Positions 13,203 through 25,715 of a stretch of DNA of 64,000 nucleotides are shown here, one piece after another; the first letter of the stretch is position 1; every line of letters begins with the position of its first letter. Source of the DNA: Lagopus muta (taxonomy: Eukaryota > Chordata > Aves > Galliformes > Phasianidae); contig NC_064442.1 of the NCBI RefSeq assembly GCF_023343835.1, forward strand, positions 16,540,501 to 16,604,500, given 5' to 3'. A program made the position numbers and the translations under genes. Under the pieces are notes generated by a model. The model saw only the letters and a program-made list of their open reading frames with translations. It was not told the origin of the DNA and searched no databases.

Positions 13203-14049
13203 CGCCTCTCCCCGCCGCCGCCGCGCTGGGAGCGGCCGGGCCGCGCCGCCTGACGGGACTCGTAGTGCTCGCAGTGCCCGCCCAGACCGCGGCTGCGGGC
13301 GGAGCGGAAGGGCCGGGGCCGCCCGAGCCGCGCTGCCGCCTGGCCGGGGCTGCGGCGCGGGGCGCGGGGCTCGGCCCTGGAATGGGAAATCAGTGCTGAC
13401 CCTGCCGCCGCGCCGCGCCCCGCCACCGCTTTGGCCGCTGTCTGCCTCTTACGTATCGCGACCGGGCTCGGTGGTTGTGTGACCGCACTAAGAAGTATTT
13501 GCCACAGCGCGGTCTCGGCCACAGTCAGCTCCAGCCCTTCTCTGGCTTTGCGTGGGGAGTGCTCTCACACATCGGGCTCTGCGGCTCCCGCACTCATCTC
13601 TGCCCCAGCCGCTCACCTGGGGCTGCGGCTGTCGCGGAAGCAGTGCTGCTGCCCAGCAGCCCAAACCTCTGTGCAACGCTCCATCGCAGCCAGTGAACCA
13701 TCACCCCTCTGCCCAATGACAGGCCTGTTGAATTCCATCCCGGCTGCTATTATTTATGGCAAAAAAACCCCACAAAACCACAGAATACACAGGCAGCAAT
13801 AGGGAAAAAGCTGCAGCTGGCAGGTTTTAGACGTGAAGATTTCAGGCTCAACTGTGGATGTTTTCCTCTGAACTCCTCAGCCCATTTTGGACTGCAGGGA
13901 ACTTCCACTGTTAATAAAGAACTTCTGTAACTCTCACACTGAAGAGATCACAGTACACATTCCACATAATACTTAAAGTTGGAATCAACAGCCTGAATAT
14001 TCATGAATAAATATATCAACATCGAACAAATAATTAAAGAAATCGATGT

Positions 14050-14165
14050 TGAGCTTTTGGAACAGGTTCAGAGGGGGTCACAGAGACACCTGGGGGGTTG
14101 GAGCATCTCTCCTATGAAGAAAGGTTGAGGGAGATGGGCTTGTTTAGATTGAGAAGGGAAGATAC
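14050..14165 (+). mobile_element. CR1 LINE internal fragment
   Basis: CACAGAGACACCTGGGGGGT, then GGAGCATCTCTCCTATGAAG, GAAAGGTTGAGGGAGATGG and AGATTGAGAAGGGAAGA follow the CR1 region just after the reverse-transcriptase ORF. The 3' tail is missing. Confidence 0.75.
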
Positions 14166-16574
14166 CACAAAAGGTTTGGTGTCTATATAGTTATTGCAAT
14201 GGCTGGAGCTGATGTTTGCAGTGGTGTTTTTGTAAAGAGTGTACTATGTATGAATTCTGCTGTTCGGAAGTCCTCAGAGTATCCAGAAATCCTAAATTCT
14301 CAAAAATTTCCTACTCTGTGTTTTTAAATCCCTTGATTAATTTTTTCAGTAAAAAGTAACTATGTCATATGCTAGACAACATTTTCATTCTCTACTATAG
14401 GATATAAAGGATATAAAGAACCTGAATATTCAGCATTGTCCTTGGGTTCCACTTCAGTGTTGATGTAAGGGACTGCAGTTCTTCAAGTCTTCCTCTCTGG
14501 ATTTCACCTACTGGTAAGAAATGCGTCAAGTGAGAAAGCAGGCATTATTCTGCTAGCAGATGAACCTGCTACAGAACTTGAGGCATGGAATTCTTCTCAG
14601 CCAATTCACATGGCAATAAGTGTGACACACCAAAAGATTAAATGTTACAAACTAGGGCTGGGCACTTTTTTTTCTTTTTCTCAGACTAAGAAGACTGACT
14701 CTGTTCTGTTAACAGTTGAGAGCTTTTTTGGAAACATGGAAAATAGGAAGGGTTGATCCAGCTTAGGAGTGACCCTGACGAGTCAGATTTCTCTCTTACA
14801 CACTGCACAGAGTATTCTTCTCCAAACACAAAGTATTCTTGGTCTTGCCATAGCATCATACTCCTTCTCAGCACGTGCCATTTGCCAGAACACAAATTAC
14901 AAGTGGAAAACACTGAATCCCTGGCTATCAATACTTGTATCTCCCAACTACTCACAGAATCAATTCCTAAGCCCACAAAACTTTTGCTGTTAGTACTTCT
15001 CTTTTTTCAGTTTGCTGCTCAGCTTCCTTACAACACACAAAGCAGGACAATCCCCCATTTTTACAGCTGATTCATGTAAACAAGTTCCCCTTCCTGGGGA
15101 CATCAGTTCCTTATTTCGTGTATAACCTTTTCAAAACAGATCAGATGTGGAGTGGTAAATAATAGGAGCATATCTCTCAATTGCTGCAGGAAACATACAT
15201 GAAAACAACACTTCCTCTTCTTCTTCCTTTCATGTCTTCATGTTAGAATGCACAAGTGGGATAGATGACATTCTATATTTGTCTGGAAAACAAATATAGC
15301 TGCATCTCAAAGATAGGATTTCTCTCTTGTTGAGAGGGGGGGTCCAGTGAACCTTTTGGTTTGATGTAATCCCTATGTAAGCCACATGAATTTCGTTTAT
15401 AGTGACATAGTGCTTACAGACCCAAGAAGACTAAGATGCTTGAAAAACATTAAAATATTTGACTTTTTTTTTTTCCTGGAATGTATTTCCCCCAAAATTT
15501 TCACTGTTTTTTTAGTAGGTCTTTTTTGTTGGCAACGATGGCCTTCAACATGTCGTACTGCACTTGTAAAATGAAGCTGTATCTACTCTGAAAAGATGAG
15601 ACTGGCCTAATGCACTACAATTACAACACATTTATCCTACAATGAGTATAAGCACTCATAATTCCTGAACAAATTTTGATTTTGGAGGGCAAGGGCAAGG
15701 CGTGAGTATCATCATACACTGAGGTACAGAGGGTAGAGTTAGTGTGTATCCTAGTATCATGCTATCATATTTATAGAAGCACAGGAACCTTCAGTAAATT
15801 ACAAGCAGCACACATGTGCCTTGCTTTTGATTAAAGTGAGATCACAAGTCAAAAATACTGATGACTAAGAACATAAATTGTTTCCTTTCACAGAAAAGAA
15901 AGCGAGAATGGCTTTCTCTCTTGTCTGATAACATCCAAGGTGTGAGGATTTAGCTAAAGATAAAACCCAGCAGTACTTTTCAGAGCCTACACTGAACAAC
16001 CACCCTTTTTGTTGGAACAAAGGAGCCACAGGTGATGAGCCCCCGCAAGCCCTGAGTCACACAGTCAGTCCAAACATGCATGCTGAGATATAGGGCCAAT
16101 TGTTATTTTTATTCTGGTCTAATAAAATATTTTGCCAATTCTCTGTGACTGTTGATGCCAAGACAAACATTTTCAATCTGCTATAGAGTGACGGTGCATA
16201 CAAGAACTTGCATACAAGAGTACACTATTTCAAAGACTGAATGGATTTGGCCTATTATTATTTCAATTCCTTGGAGATCAGGAACCACAATCTTTCCTAA
16301 ACTCTTTATTTTTTTTTAAACCACAGGAGACAAACAGGCAAAAAGATTCTCAAATTACTGCTTCTGATACAGCCAGAACCATCCTCCTTCAGATGCATCA
16401 GACATCATTCTAAATTCCCCTGCCTCCCAGTCACCGCAATGCCCATGAGGAACACCCTGTTACTGCACTTCCAGAACAAATTCTTTCCTTATATACAAAC
16501 AAATCAGCCAAGAATTGCGCCGTCTGTGCGTTTTAACGAGGGGTAGAATTCCGTTCCCCAGTATCATTGTGCGA

Positions 16575-16588
16575 CCAGTAGGCGGTGC
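16575..16588 (+). promoter_or_regulatory. Candidate CTCF-binding motif
   Basis: CCAGTAGGCGGTGC fits the CTCF core CCASYAGRKGGCRS at 12 of 14 positions and lies in a short local rise of CpGs (about 16515-16600). Motif only; no evidence of occupancy. Confidence 0.3.
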
Positions 16589-19500
16589 TCCTTTCCTCCG
16601 TCACATTCTACCTCTGTGGTTCTTTGTCAACACAAAGACGCAAACCTTGAATAAGCAGAGAAGCTTATCTATATTTTCTGATTCAGCTGGAAAGATCTAC
16701 CTTAATTTAACAGCCTCACATAAAAACACTGAACGTACAAAACACTGGATGCAAAACACTTTTACTTTCTGTTGCACTGCATCTCATTAGGAACTCTTCA
16801 CTATGAAAAAGCAGTAATCACACATTTCAGTGAAGGGCAGTTTTGCTTTCTAGTCACACGTTTGTAACCTGACTCGTAAAGAAACCGACAGAAATTGGTA
16901 TGCAGGTAGAGGAGAGAGAGTGACCCCTAACGAATATGAAAGCCAGAAGTACCTTGCTGTAGCAATGAGCAGGATAATTCAAACACACATAATTGTTGGC
17001 TTCATACAGATCCATCCTGGGTAGAGAATGGTGACAAAGTTTGATGGGAATGTTGAAGATGATAAGCAGATGAATTCACAGTACTGCTGATGGGGAGAAA
17101 AAAAAAAGATTAATGGGCAAGAGACACAGAAACAATGAGGCTTCATTATTTCAGCTACTTACTGTGGAACTTCTTTGCATGTGTAACTTATCTCTGCTTC
17201 CCAATGGAGAACCTAGGAAAAAAAATAATCAAAGAAATGCCCAATGAAAAGAAAGATAAGAGTAGGTCATAGGGCAGACTTTAACAGAAGACTTTATGTA
17301 ATCCTTCTGCAATTTTTTTTTGTATGACATGAAAGCACTGCGTGCTATGAGAATTAGGAAAAATCCAGTGAGGTAGAATGGCTCAAAGAAGTTCTACATG
17401 CACTGTCTAGAGTAAAAAAGTAACATAGTAAGGGCCTGCTTAAGGTTATTTTCTTCTCTGCACCGGCAGCTTAAGTCATGCTGGGGCGAAGAGTTTAAAG
17501 ATGAGCCCAGACATACATTGGAAAGAAGCCCAAAATCACTCTTGACAATCAATCAAATTTTCTTAGAACAAGGAAGGAAATGTTGAAGAGTCATCCTGCA
17601 AAACAGGAGCAGAGAGAGAAAACAGAAGGTTAGTGCAATCCCTATTGGAATACTTCATAATTCATACATATTCCCTTGGGTCAAAAGCCCACCTTCACAC
17701 TGTCAGAGTGAAGGAAGGAGGATTCTCTGGAATTCTCAGCTGCATTGCATGCTCAGTTTAATCCACACATGGATTATATGTCACAGCTGAGAAGTCTTTG
17801 CTCCAGCTTCCTTCTTGCCGTAATGGCAGAACAGCAGGTGTTGACGTAGAGCAAATCTTCCAGTGTTCAAACTTTAGCTCTAAGAATTCTATCCTAAATG
17901 CTTAAGAAAAGACCTTTTCTTCTGATGTGGACTATGTGAGGCTTTGTATGCTTATAGATATTAGAAGTTACAACAAATGGTCACGTGAGCTCTTTGCTAA
18001 TCAGCGTCATTCAAATCTTCCTCAATCTTAACTTACCACAGGTCCACCCACCCCTTTGCAAGAAAGAAATCAAGTGATCTAGCAAAGGGAGAACACATTT
18101 CTCAAAAGAAATTAAAGATTAGAAACTGAAAGGCACTTACACGTGCTTTTAATAAGGATCTGTAATTGAAAAGCTTATCTAAAAATATGCAGATTTGGGC
18201 AGACTGTTTGGTCTAGGACACAGGCTACATTTCCTGTAAGAAAATTATTTTGCAGGAAATGTATTTTGCTGCTTGTTTCTGTTCAAGACAAACATTTCCA
18301 GGGAAGCTTTTCCCGTAGGTTTCTGTTTTGGAACTGTTGGCTTTGGCTTTGGAAAGAGACAGGAAGCATGAGAAAAATCAAGGGAATACGGAATGAAGAG
18401 TAAGTCACATCACTCACCTCTGGACCCAAACAAACTCAAGCCCTTTCTAAGACTAACAAAACACAACATGATCTGAGAAAATGCCAGGGGAAAATTATCC
18501 CACTGTATGCAGACAGCTGGTCTCCAGTACCCAATTCTGCTAGCAGCATGTGCCAAAGTTGGCTTTACATCAGAACATTGTCTGTATTTGGTTTACCTGG
18601 CCATGGCAAACAGTTTTTCTGGCCCTCTTACATTAGTACCAATAGAAATTCAGCTTGCCTATAGAAAGAGATCTGTATCTTAGAAGAAGATACAAAATGT
18701 AGATGGTTGAGATAGGGGAACGCTAGTCCTTAAAGACTAACTATGGGTTTACATTCAGAGTTGCTCCAAGAACAATTTGGTTTATCAAAGACAAATGTTT
18801 TCCATTCTCTCCACCTCCAATCCTAACTACCTTTTGCAGCATCACCTTGTACTAATACCAACAATACCAGATGTAAAACAATGCCTATGCTTCACAGAAC
18901 ATACTGCATACTGATACATCATCAGCCCCAGGGCAGCTGGCTTACAGCTAGCAATAATGCGTTCTTAGAATGCATTCCTATTACCCTTCATGATATTTAT
19001 GAACTCATCACAAAGTTTGCGGGATATGCAACTTCTCGAAGCAGTGAATGGCTTTAGCAATCAAATTTTTATCTGGAATCTTTTGATGGTTTACATGAGT
19101 TAACTGTAAGCAGTTATCAGATAGCTGCTCCATCACAATGCTGCTGCGTAATGGCATAAATGAATTATTTGCTTAATGTGAGATGCTCTTCCAAATGCTG
19201 TTTCATCAAGAATGGATTAATGAACAATTAATTTGTTCTGAGAAGTGAAAGAGTTTGGGGAAGTGCATGACATCATGATATTTATTAACACAAATAACTC
19301 GAATTCTCTTTCTTAAAATTTCTGTCTTCAGAACATCTCACTGAAAATGGATACGTAATGCAACATATTCTGCAAATACAGCAACCAAAAATGGATGAGG
19401 AGGACAACTAAGATGGCTTTTTTACTGCCAGTGCATTCAGTGGTGATTCAGACTCTTCAGTTCCACAGTAGGCACAATCCTGAAGAAATAAGTGACAAAC

Positions 19501-20448
19501 CTACTCGAGCAAAGAGTAAAGGGGCAGATGTGGGGCAGTAATTGTGAAGAGATTTAGCATCAACTGCATTCAGATCCTGGCACAAGAAGCATTGGTTAAG
19601 AATAAGCCTTAGGAACACACTGAATACTGCAGTACAACACAGCACCAGACCAGCAGCAGCTATGTTGATGCAGTGTTTTGGCAGGAGAACTGTGTATGTA
19701 AATATAGAGTTGTACTGGTATGCATACATTACCTCTGGGACTGATGGCACCCTTGCTACAGTGTGCCATGCAGACATTTTGGCAACGATGAGAATTGCAT
19801 CCAATTACTATCATCATAAATGAACCTCAAGGTCCAACACTTAAAACAAGGGGTTCAGGCCTTGCTTGCCAAACGTATTGGTTTCTCATTTGTAGGAAGA
19901 ATGATTCATTTATATGGGTGAAATTATCACAGGAAAATGCACTTCCTCATGGACTCCATCACAAATTCGCCATTCCTATTTATTTTAAAACCATTTGCAT
20001 ATGAAAGAACAGGAGCGTTTATGCTCTTATGAAAAGCACAACCAACTGTAGTTAAACGTAAATATTTCTATTTAGCTCTAAGTAAGAGATTTGTTCTAAA
20101 GCTACATGCAGCAAGCAAACCTCTTATTACTTTAACAGGAGGGTGGAAGACTGCAGGACTAGAAAGATCAGCTTTTACAAGGCCACAAGAACTCTGATTG
20201 GAACAGAGAGAGACACAGTTAAATCCCCTCCTCTGGCTAATGGTGAGGAGAAATCCAGTTCAGGCTAGTTTCTTGATAAATATGCATCTAGGGAGTTTTC
20301 TGCAGTCATGCATTACAGAACGCATTTTACTAAATACATTGGAAATACATTGGAAATTAGGTTGTGACACAGCCATCTCAGGCTGAGCATCAAGCCACTA
20401 ACCACTGAGAGTAGAATTAGAGCTGAAAAACGCTCTTCATCTGGCTTC

Positions 20449-20702
20449 TTAGTAAAAATATAAAGCTGTGTTGTTACTGAATCCTTCAGTAAGAAGATAC
20501 GTGCTGCGCTGCAGTTGGCCTTGATGTGGTAAAAGAATAAACACTGCAAACATTCGCTCTTTTACATGCATTTTCTGCAAGCTCATAAGAATATCAGGTA
20601 GTAAAGCTTCCAGGTAAAAGTTTGGGTCAGAAATATGTGCTCTACAACCAAAAGCCAACCATTTTGATAATGCATCATTGGACTTACAGACTGGAGCTGC
20701 AT
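20449..20702 (-). other. Unidentified ORF behind a strong splice acceptor (possible orphan terminal exon)
   Basis: On the minus strand CTTTTGTTTGCAG is followed by 83 open codons ending in TAA. The frame reads APVCKSNDALSKWLAFGCR, then DPNFYLEALLPDILMSLQKM, and has balanced composition. I do not recognise the protein. It has no plausible ATG near its 5' end, so it would have to be a downstream exon. A chance frame remains quite possible. Confidence 0.15.
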
Positions 20703-23700
20703 CTGCAAACAAAAGAACTGTCAATATTTGTTAGGCTAACTAGCTAACTTCTAAGCAGTGACTGGAAAATGAACAGATGTATCCTGATTTCACGGGGTTT
20801 CTTGTAGACTACAACCTTCCCTCTTTGTCATACTTTCATTGGGAGCACTAAAAAGTGTAAATTAATGTGGATCCATAGACCAGCCAGGAACTCCTTCTGG
20901 ACATCATAAGTCAAAGCTGGTAGCAGCAAAAATCTAGCCTTCCACTGTGAGCCAAGAAAAATCATTAAACTGAAATTAAAAAGGAGTCAACATCATTTAA
21001 TTAACTCAAGTAGAAACCATGTATCCAGCAACATCGCCACAGTATCACAATTAGCAAAAAAATTAAAAGGATAGAACTAGATGGAAAGCAAATCACATAC
21101 AAATCTAGATGAACACATTACCACCAGAATCGTCCTTTCCTCCTGTCCTTATCAAGGATTTCTAAGCTGAAAAAGAGTTCAGACAATGGCTACCTCAGCA
21201 GTCACAGAGGTGATTGAAGTCCATCCTCAGGGCAGGATAAATCTATCAGCAGACAACTGGGGAAGTGTCCTTGACTCTTTTTCCTCTGCCTACACTTCAT
21301 TATCTTCCCCTTGTTAGTGGGACATAAAATGGAGATTAATAAGAACCAGCGTCATGAAGAATCACAATTATTTATTTGTAAATAACTGGGTTCACTGGGG
21401 GTAGATCAGCTACAACTCAAAAAAGCCATCTGTAATCTAATTTAAGGTAAATAGGAGAGGGAGAGCAGGGAGGTTTTGTAGGATACTGAGTCAGAATTTC
21501 TGAGTTTCACCATAGGATTCATAAGCCTCTCAGCTTCGCTTTACTAAGATAAGTCAAGAATTTTTTCTAGGACGTTTTAACACGACAGGTTTAATTTTCT
21601 CTGCACACTCTACCTTTGTTTCTGCACTAGTATTCACAATATAGTAAATCAATTGCAGAAATACTGTGCTCTACTCTCTGCTGAAAACTAGCAAAAATTA
21701 AAAAACCACCCCAAAAAACTATTCCTTCATTGAATAATGACTGCTTCATTTCTGATGAAGGGACTGGGTGACGGCTGTGCGTGGAAGATGAACTGACATG
21801 ACCATCCTTTGTTATTCCAAAGGGCCCTTTCTATATGCTGCTCACTTGCCACTGAGGCATGCTAGTGGAGCCAATTCCCTGCATGAGAAAAAGCATTCCT
21901 TGCCCTGTACTCTATGGTTTCTGTCTGTTTATTGGCTGAGTAGATGGGAAGGAAGAACCGTGTTCTACTGTTCAGAGGCTTTGAGAAAGACATTCAAAAA
22001 TCCTCAACCTATTATAATAACATGTTGGAATTCACAGTTAGACAAGAGGTGAACTCCTCTTGTTAATTGGGAAGTGAACCCAATTAAAGCTACAGTGGGC
22101 ATCAGTAATACTTGCTTTAGACTGGAAATACCCGGTACAGTGGTCCTGCAGAACACAGCAAGACCAAAGGTCAATTTTCACAAGCTGCTCAGAAATGCTT
22201 CCGTTTTCACTCTTAATTTGGCAGCCAAAGGCTTGCTGCTCACAAATTTTGCTTTAAATCCCCTTTAAGCCCTGCTCCAGCTCCAACACCAACGTATGTT
22301 GCTCATCAAAGGAATCTGATGGAAACTGCTGAGTACCATTTTGACTCTGTGCAAACCTGGAAATCCCTGTCTGCAAAGGTGAAATCTGAGTCACAGAACA
22401 CTCAGCTTTTGCCTGATTTGTGCATGCTAACAGATTTCTAAATTCATTAATCTAAGAAAATCCAGCTTAGAGCACACTGCTCATTACAGAAGTAGTTACA
22501 TGCATTTCCTTTAGCTCTCCTGGCCACGGTTATCAAACACTGCTTAAATCACCTCTTCCAAGAATCTAAAATATTTTCTCTCATTTTACACACTGCCTCA
22601 TAAGAAACAAGACCATAATAATACTTGCAGTAAATGTATTTTCCACCTCCTCTGATTGTGCCTGCTTATTCCTATTTCTTCAGAAATAATCATCTGTTAA
22701 CCACAGTCTATCTCGGATGTGATCTGAAGCCTGCCTATACTGGAATCAGAAGGAGCACCTCCTGTGGTTGAGATCAGGCCCTCAAGTTCAGAATTACCAC
22801 AGCAAGTTAAAAAAAAAGCAATTCAAGCTGGCCTTGCTGCACTAATAACCCGGTATGTAATTTTGTGGGTTTCCCAGCTGAAGGAAAAGACCTTAAGATG
22901 CACCAACTTTCTCAGATGCCAATTCTTCTTTCTTTGTATTCTGCTTGTTTTTTCCAGCTGGAAATGGAAAAGTACTGAAAGTGAATCACATGGGACTGAG
23001 TCATTTCATCAGAAACGTTTGCCATCAAATTCTGCAGAAAGCCAAGGTTTAGGGAACAACCTGAGGAGCAGCAAAGTCCAGCACTGCTGACATTGCCAGG
23101 ATGTGTGAAATTGCAAGGTGGGATATTTATATTTCCTTATCGTGTCTGGTTTTCACTGGAAGAAAGATGGTCACTGAAATCACCACAGAACAGAACTTTA
23201 AAACATGGGAAGCTTCAGTGAATGTCCTGGAATTGAGTTTGTTTCTGAGAATGCACACATTACTTAACCCTCTTGTTTAGGCTGAGCTAATTCAGTCTCT
23301 CAGTTTCAAATTTCTCCTACAGAGGGAACTCCCTCTGAATCTACATTTTTATAATTACTATTACTTTATTTTCTTACGTGGAATCTTACTGTGTAAAAAA
23401 GCTTCAGGACCATTTCCCAAAAAACAAAATGAATGCTTTGGTTAAAACCCCTGCATTCTTTTTTTCTCAGGGTCTGCTAGGCTACAGTGACACAGCTGAA
23501 CAGGTTCCAAAGTAGAAAATTATTTTCTCTCAAGGGAAAGATGTCTGCTGAAAATTAATTTATTTCTAAGTGTCAGTGAAGTAACCCAGAATACTAATTA
23601 CTAAAGCCAGATTATTAATGATCAGCATGAGCTTCTGCCAGCACTGTCTCCAGAGTGGTGTGAGGAGCAGCTCATAAGCACTGGGGATCGAAATTGTTTG

Positions 23701-24710
23701 AGAAGCCAAACCTGGTCCAGCAGGAACTGGGCTTTGAGACTGAGCAGAGAACATTTCCTGCCATGTAAACAGACACTCTGTACCTGCGTCTTCACTGTGC
23801 TCTTTCCAAAGGACTTCAGTTTTCCTTAACACCTTCCATCAGCTGCTGTTCTGCCCAGCCCCTTCACACGGCAGCAGCCAGAACCTCTCACTGCTGGCAG
23901 GCTGCTAGCTCCACTGATGCATCTGGGAGAAGTTACAGTAAGAGAGGAGGAAGGTTGGACTGCTGCCCAGAGCTCTCCAGCAGAATGAAAACATTCTGGC
24001 CTACGTTTTTAGGCACATACAGCCTCAACCCGTAGGTGCACAGAACTGGAAAAGAGGGAGTACATCAGAGTTTGTGCAGCAGGGCTTGTGAGCACACACT
24101 CAGCAGCATTGCTACAAGAATCACCACGTGCAAAACAGATAAAGACGCAGATTTAAATAGAAACATATTTCCATCTCAGAAAATCTTAACTGAGAAAGGA
24201 ACAAAGCAAATGAGTTATCTACTTTGCAGCTTAGTGAAACACAGGAGCCTGATGTGGTCGTCTTCTCCTATAAATTAGGCAGCAAAGTAAAAAGGCAGCA
24301 CGAATTTCAGAGTTCAGACTCTAAAAGTCTTTTTACAGACAAGAATGGCAGAACTTCCAGTTAAACAAAGGCACTCTCATCTGCAACGCTGATGTCCTTT
24401 TATTTCCACCACCACGAGTCTCTTCTTATTCCTCACCAAGGAGAATCTAGTAGTCACTTTGCATCACCAACATCTCTGAAAGACACCTAGAACTGTAAAA
24501 TGAGACAGAGTAAGAAGCAAAGCATGTTTGTGATGTCCTTCACTTCTGTCTCAGGCAGGTCTTTCTAAGGACATCAGCCACCCAACTGCCATTAATGCCA
24601 CCTACATCCGATTCATTTCCAGTCTGTCCCGGCTAACAAGTACAGTATTTCCCACTCTACAAATATACCGGTACCAAAAACTCTATGCTTAGCTTTTTCT
24701 ACATTATTTC

Positions 24711-25480
24711 AGAATCACAGAATGGCCAGGGTTGGAAGGGATCTCAAGGATCACAAACCCCCAGCCCCCCAGCCACATGCAGGGCCACCAACCTCCTCAT
24801 TTAATACCAGACCAGGCTGCCCAGGGCTCCATCCAACCTGGCCTTGAACACCTCCAGGGATGGATGGGGCATCCACAGCCTCTCTGGGCAGCTGTTCCAG
24901 CACCTCACCACCCTTATAGTAAAGAACTTCCCCCTGACATCCAACCTAAATCTTCCCTCCCTCAACTTAAAATCGTTTCCCCTTGTTCTGCAGTTATCAA
25001 CCCTTTCAAAGAGTTGATTCCCCTCCTGTTTGAAGGCTCCCTTTAGGTACTGAAAGGCTGCAATGAAGTCACCTGCAGCCTTCTTTTCTTCAGGCTGAAC
25101 AAGTCCAGCTCCCTCAGCCTGTCTTCATAGGGGAGGTGCTCAGTCCCCTGATCATCTTTGTGGCTCTCCTCTGGATCCTCTCCAACAGCTCCCTGTCTTT
25201 CTTGTACTGGGGGCTCAAGAACTGGTTGCAGTACCCCAGATGGGGCCTCACAAGAGCAGAGTAGAGAGGGATGATCACCTCCCTGTCCCTGCTGGCCACC
25301 CCTCTTCTGACCGAGCCCAGGATACCAGTTGCTTTCTGAGTCTCAAGGGCACACTGCTGGCTCATGTTAAGTTTTTCATCCATCAAGACCCCCAGGTCCT
25401 TCTCTGCGGGGCTGCTCTCAAAAGAAAATGTTCTTTTTTCATATTTTTTTGTCATTTCGGCTAAGTGCATACCTGCTCAA
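24711..25480 (-). mobile_element. CR1 LINE, about 770 bp, with end of ORF2
   Basis: The minus-strand element ends at 24711 with the typical repeated ATTCTGTGATTCT tail. Reading inward, it carries the C-terminal end of the CR1 reverse-transcriptase ORF at 25114-25470: [19 protein letters not shown], then [34 protein letters not shown] and [14 protein letters not shown]. It is 5' truncated and cannot be mobile. Several plus-strand frames over it are shadows. Confidence 0.93.
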
Positions 25481-25529
25481 TATTTAAAGGCCGTTTCAAT
25501 ATCCAGACATGCTGTACCCACCGTCAGTC

Positions 25530-25715
25530 CGGAGAATACGGGACAGACGGATGTGAAACCGGGCTGCGGTGCGAGAGCGCCGCCTGGCGGTGATGCGGCA
25601 CAAGTGCAGCCGCAGTGCGAGCAAACGCACACGGCCAGGGCGGACGCGGCGGGGAGATCGGACGCGGCTGTTACCACTGACAAAGGCCGGCACGCGGTAA
25701 CCGCCACCATGTAAG
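25530..25715. promoter_or_regulatory. Orphan CpG-dense patch, possible small CpG island
   Basis: I count roughly 26 CpG dinucleotides in about 190 bp, in sharp contrast to the AT-rich flanks. It starts about 50 bp beyond the 5' end of the CR1. Its plus-strand edge reads GCCACCATGTAAGG, which resembles both a Kozak start followed at once by a stop and a splice donor AT|GTAAGG. It could be a promoter or insulator, or an unrecognised GC-rich repeat. Confidence 0.45.
25577..25590 (-). promoter_or_regulatory. Candidate CTCF site in the CpG patch
   Basis: The minus strand reads CCGCCAGGCGGCGC, one mismatch from the common CTCF core CCRCYAGGGGGCGC. Its position inside an orphan CpG patch between two genes suits a boundary element. 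Confidence 0.4.

Larger units (their letters stand above)
12590..13430. promoter_or_regulatory. CpG island over TBC1D2B exon 1 (likely promoter)
   Basis: CpG density and G+C rise sharply from about 12.6 kb, peak across the first coding exon and fall off after about 13.43 kb. No TATA box is obvious near the start codon. This is the usual architecture of a broad housekeeping promoter. The transcription start cannot be placed by eye; the minus-strand 5' UTR should lie within about 13203-13450. Confidence 0.85.

Noticed and set aside
12524..13522. Several long frames (up to 239 codons) on both strands over the CpG island
   Set aside because: They follow from high G+C, which depletes stop codons. 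The longest minus-strand one opens at GTG, not ATG, and overlaps the true TBC1D2B exon in another frame. Their products are Arg/Ala/Pro-rich without domains.
16928..16950. Minus-strand Phe-His-Ile-Arg-stop, considered as the last CIB2 exon
   Set aside because: It lacks the final Ile and the Ser-Thr lead-in, and no acceptor is placed correctly.
24732..25046. 104-codon plus-strand proline-rich ORF
   Set aside because: It is the antisense of the CR1 3' region, a recurrent artefact of this repeat.
25240..25714. Plus-strand frames across the CR1 and CpG patch
   Set aside because: They are antisense to the CR1 reverse-transcriptase remnant or lie in CpG-dense sequence with few stops.
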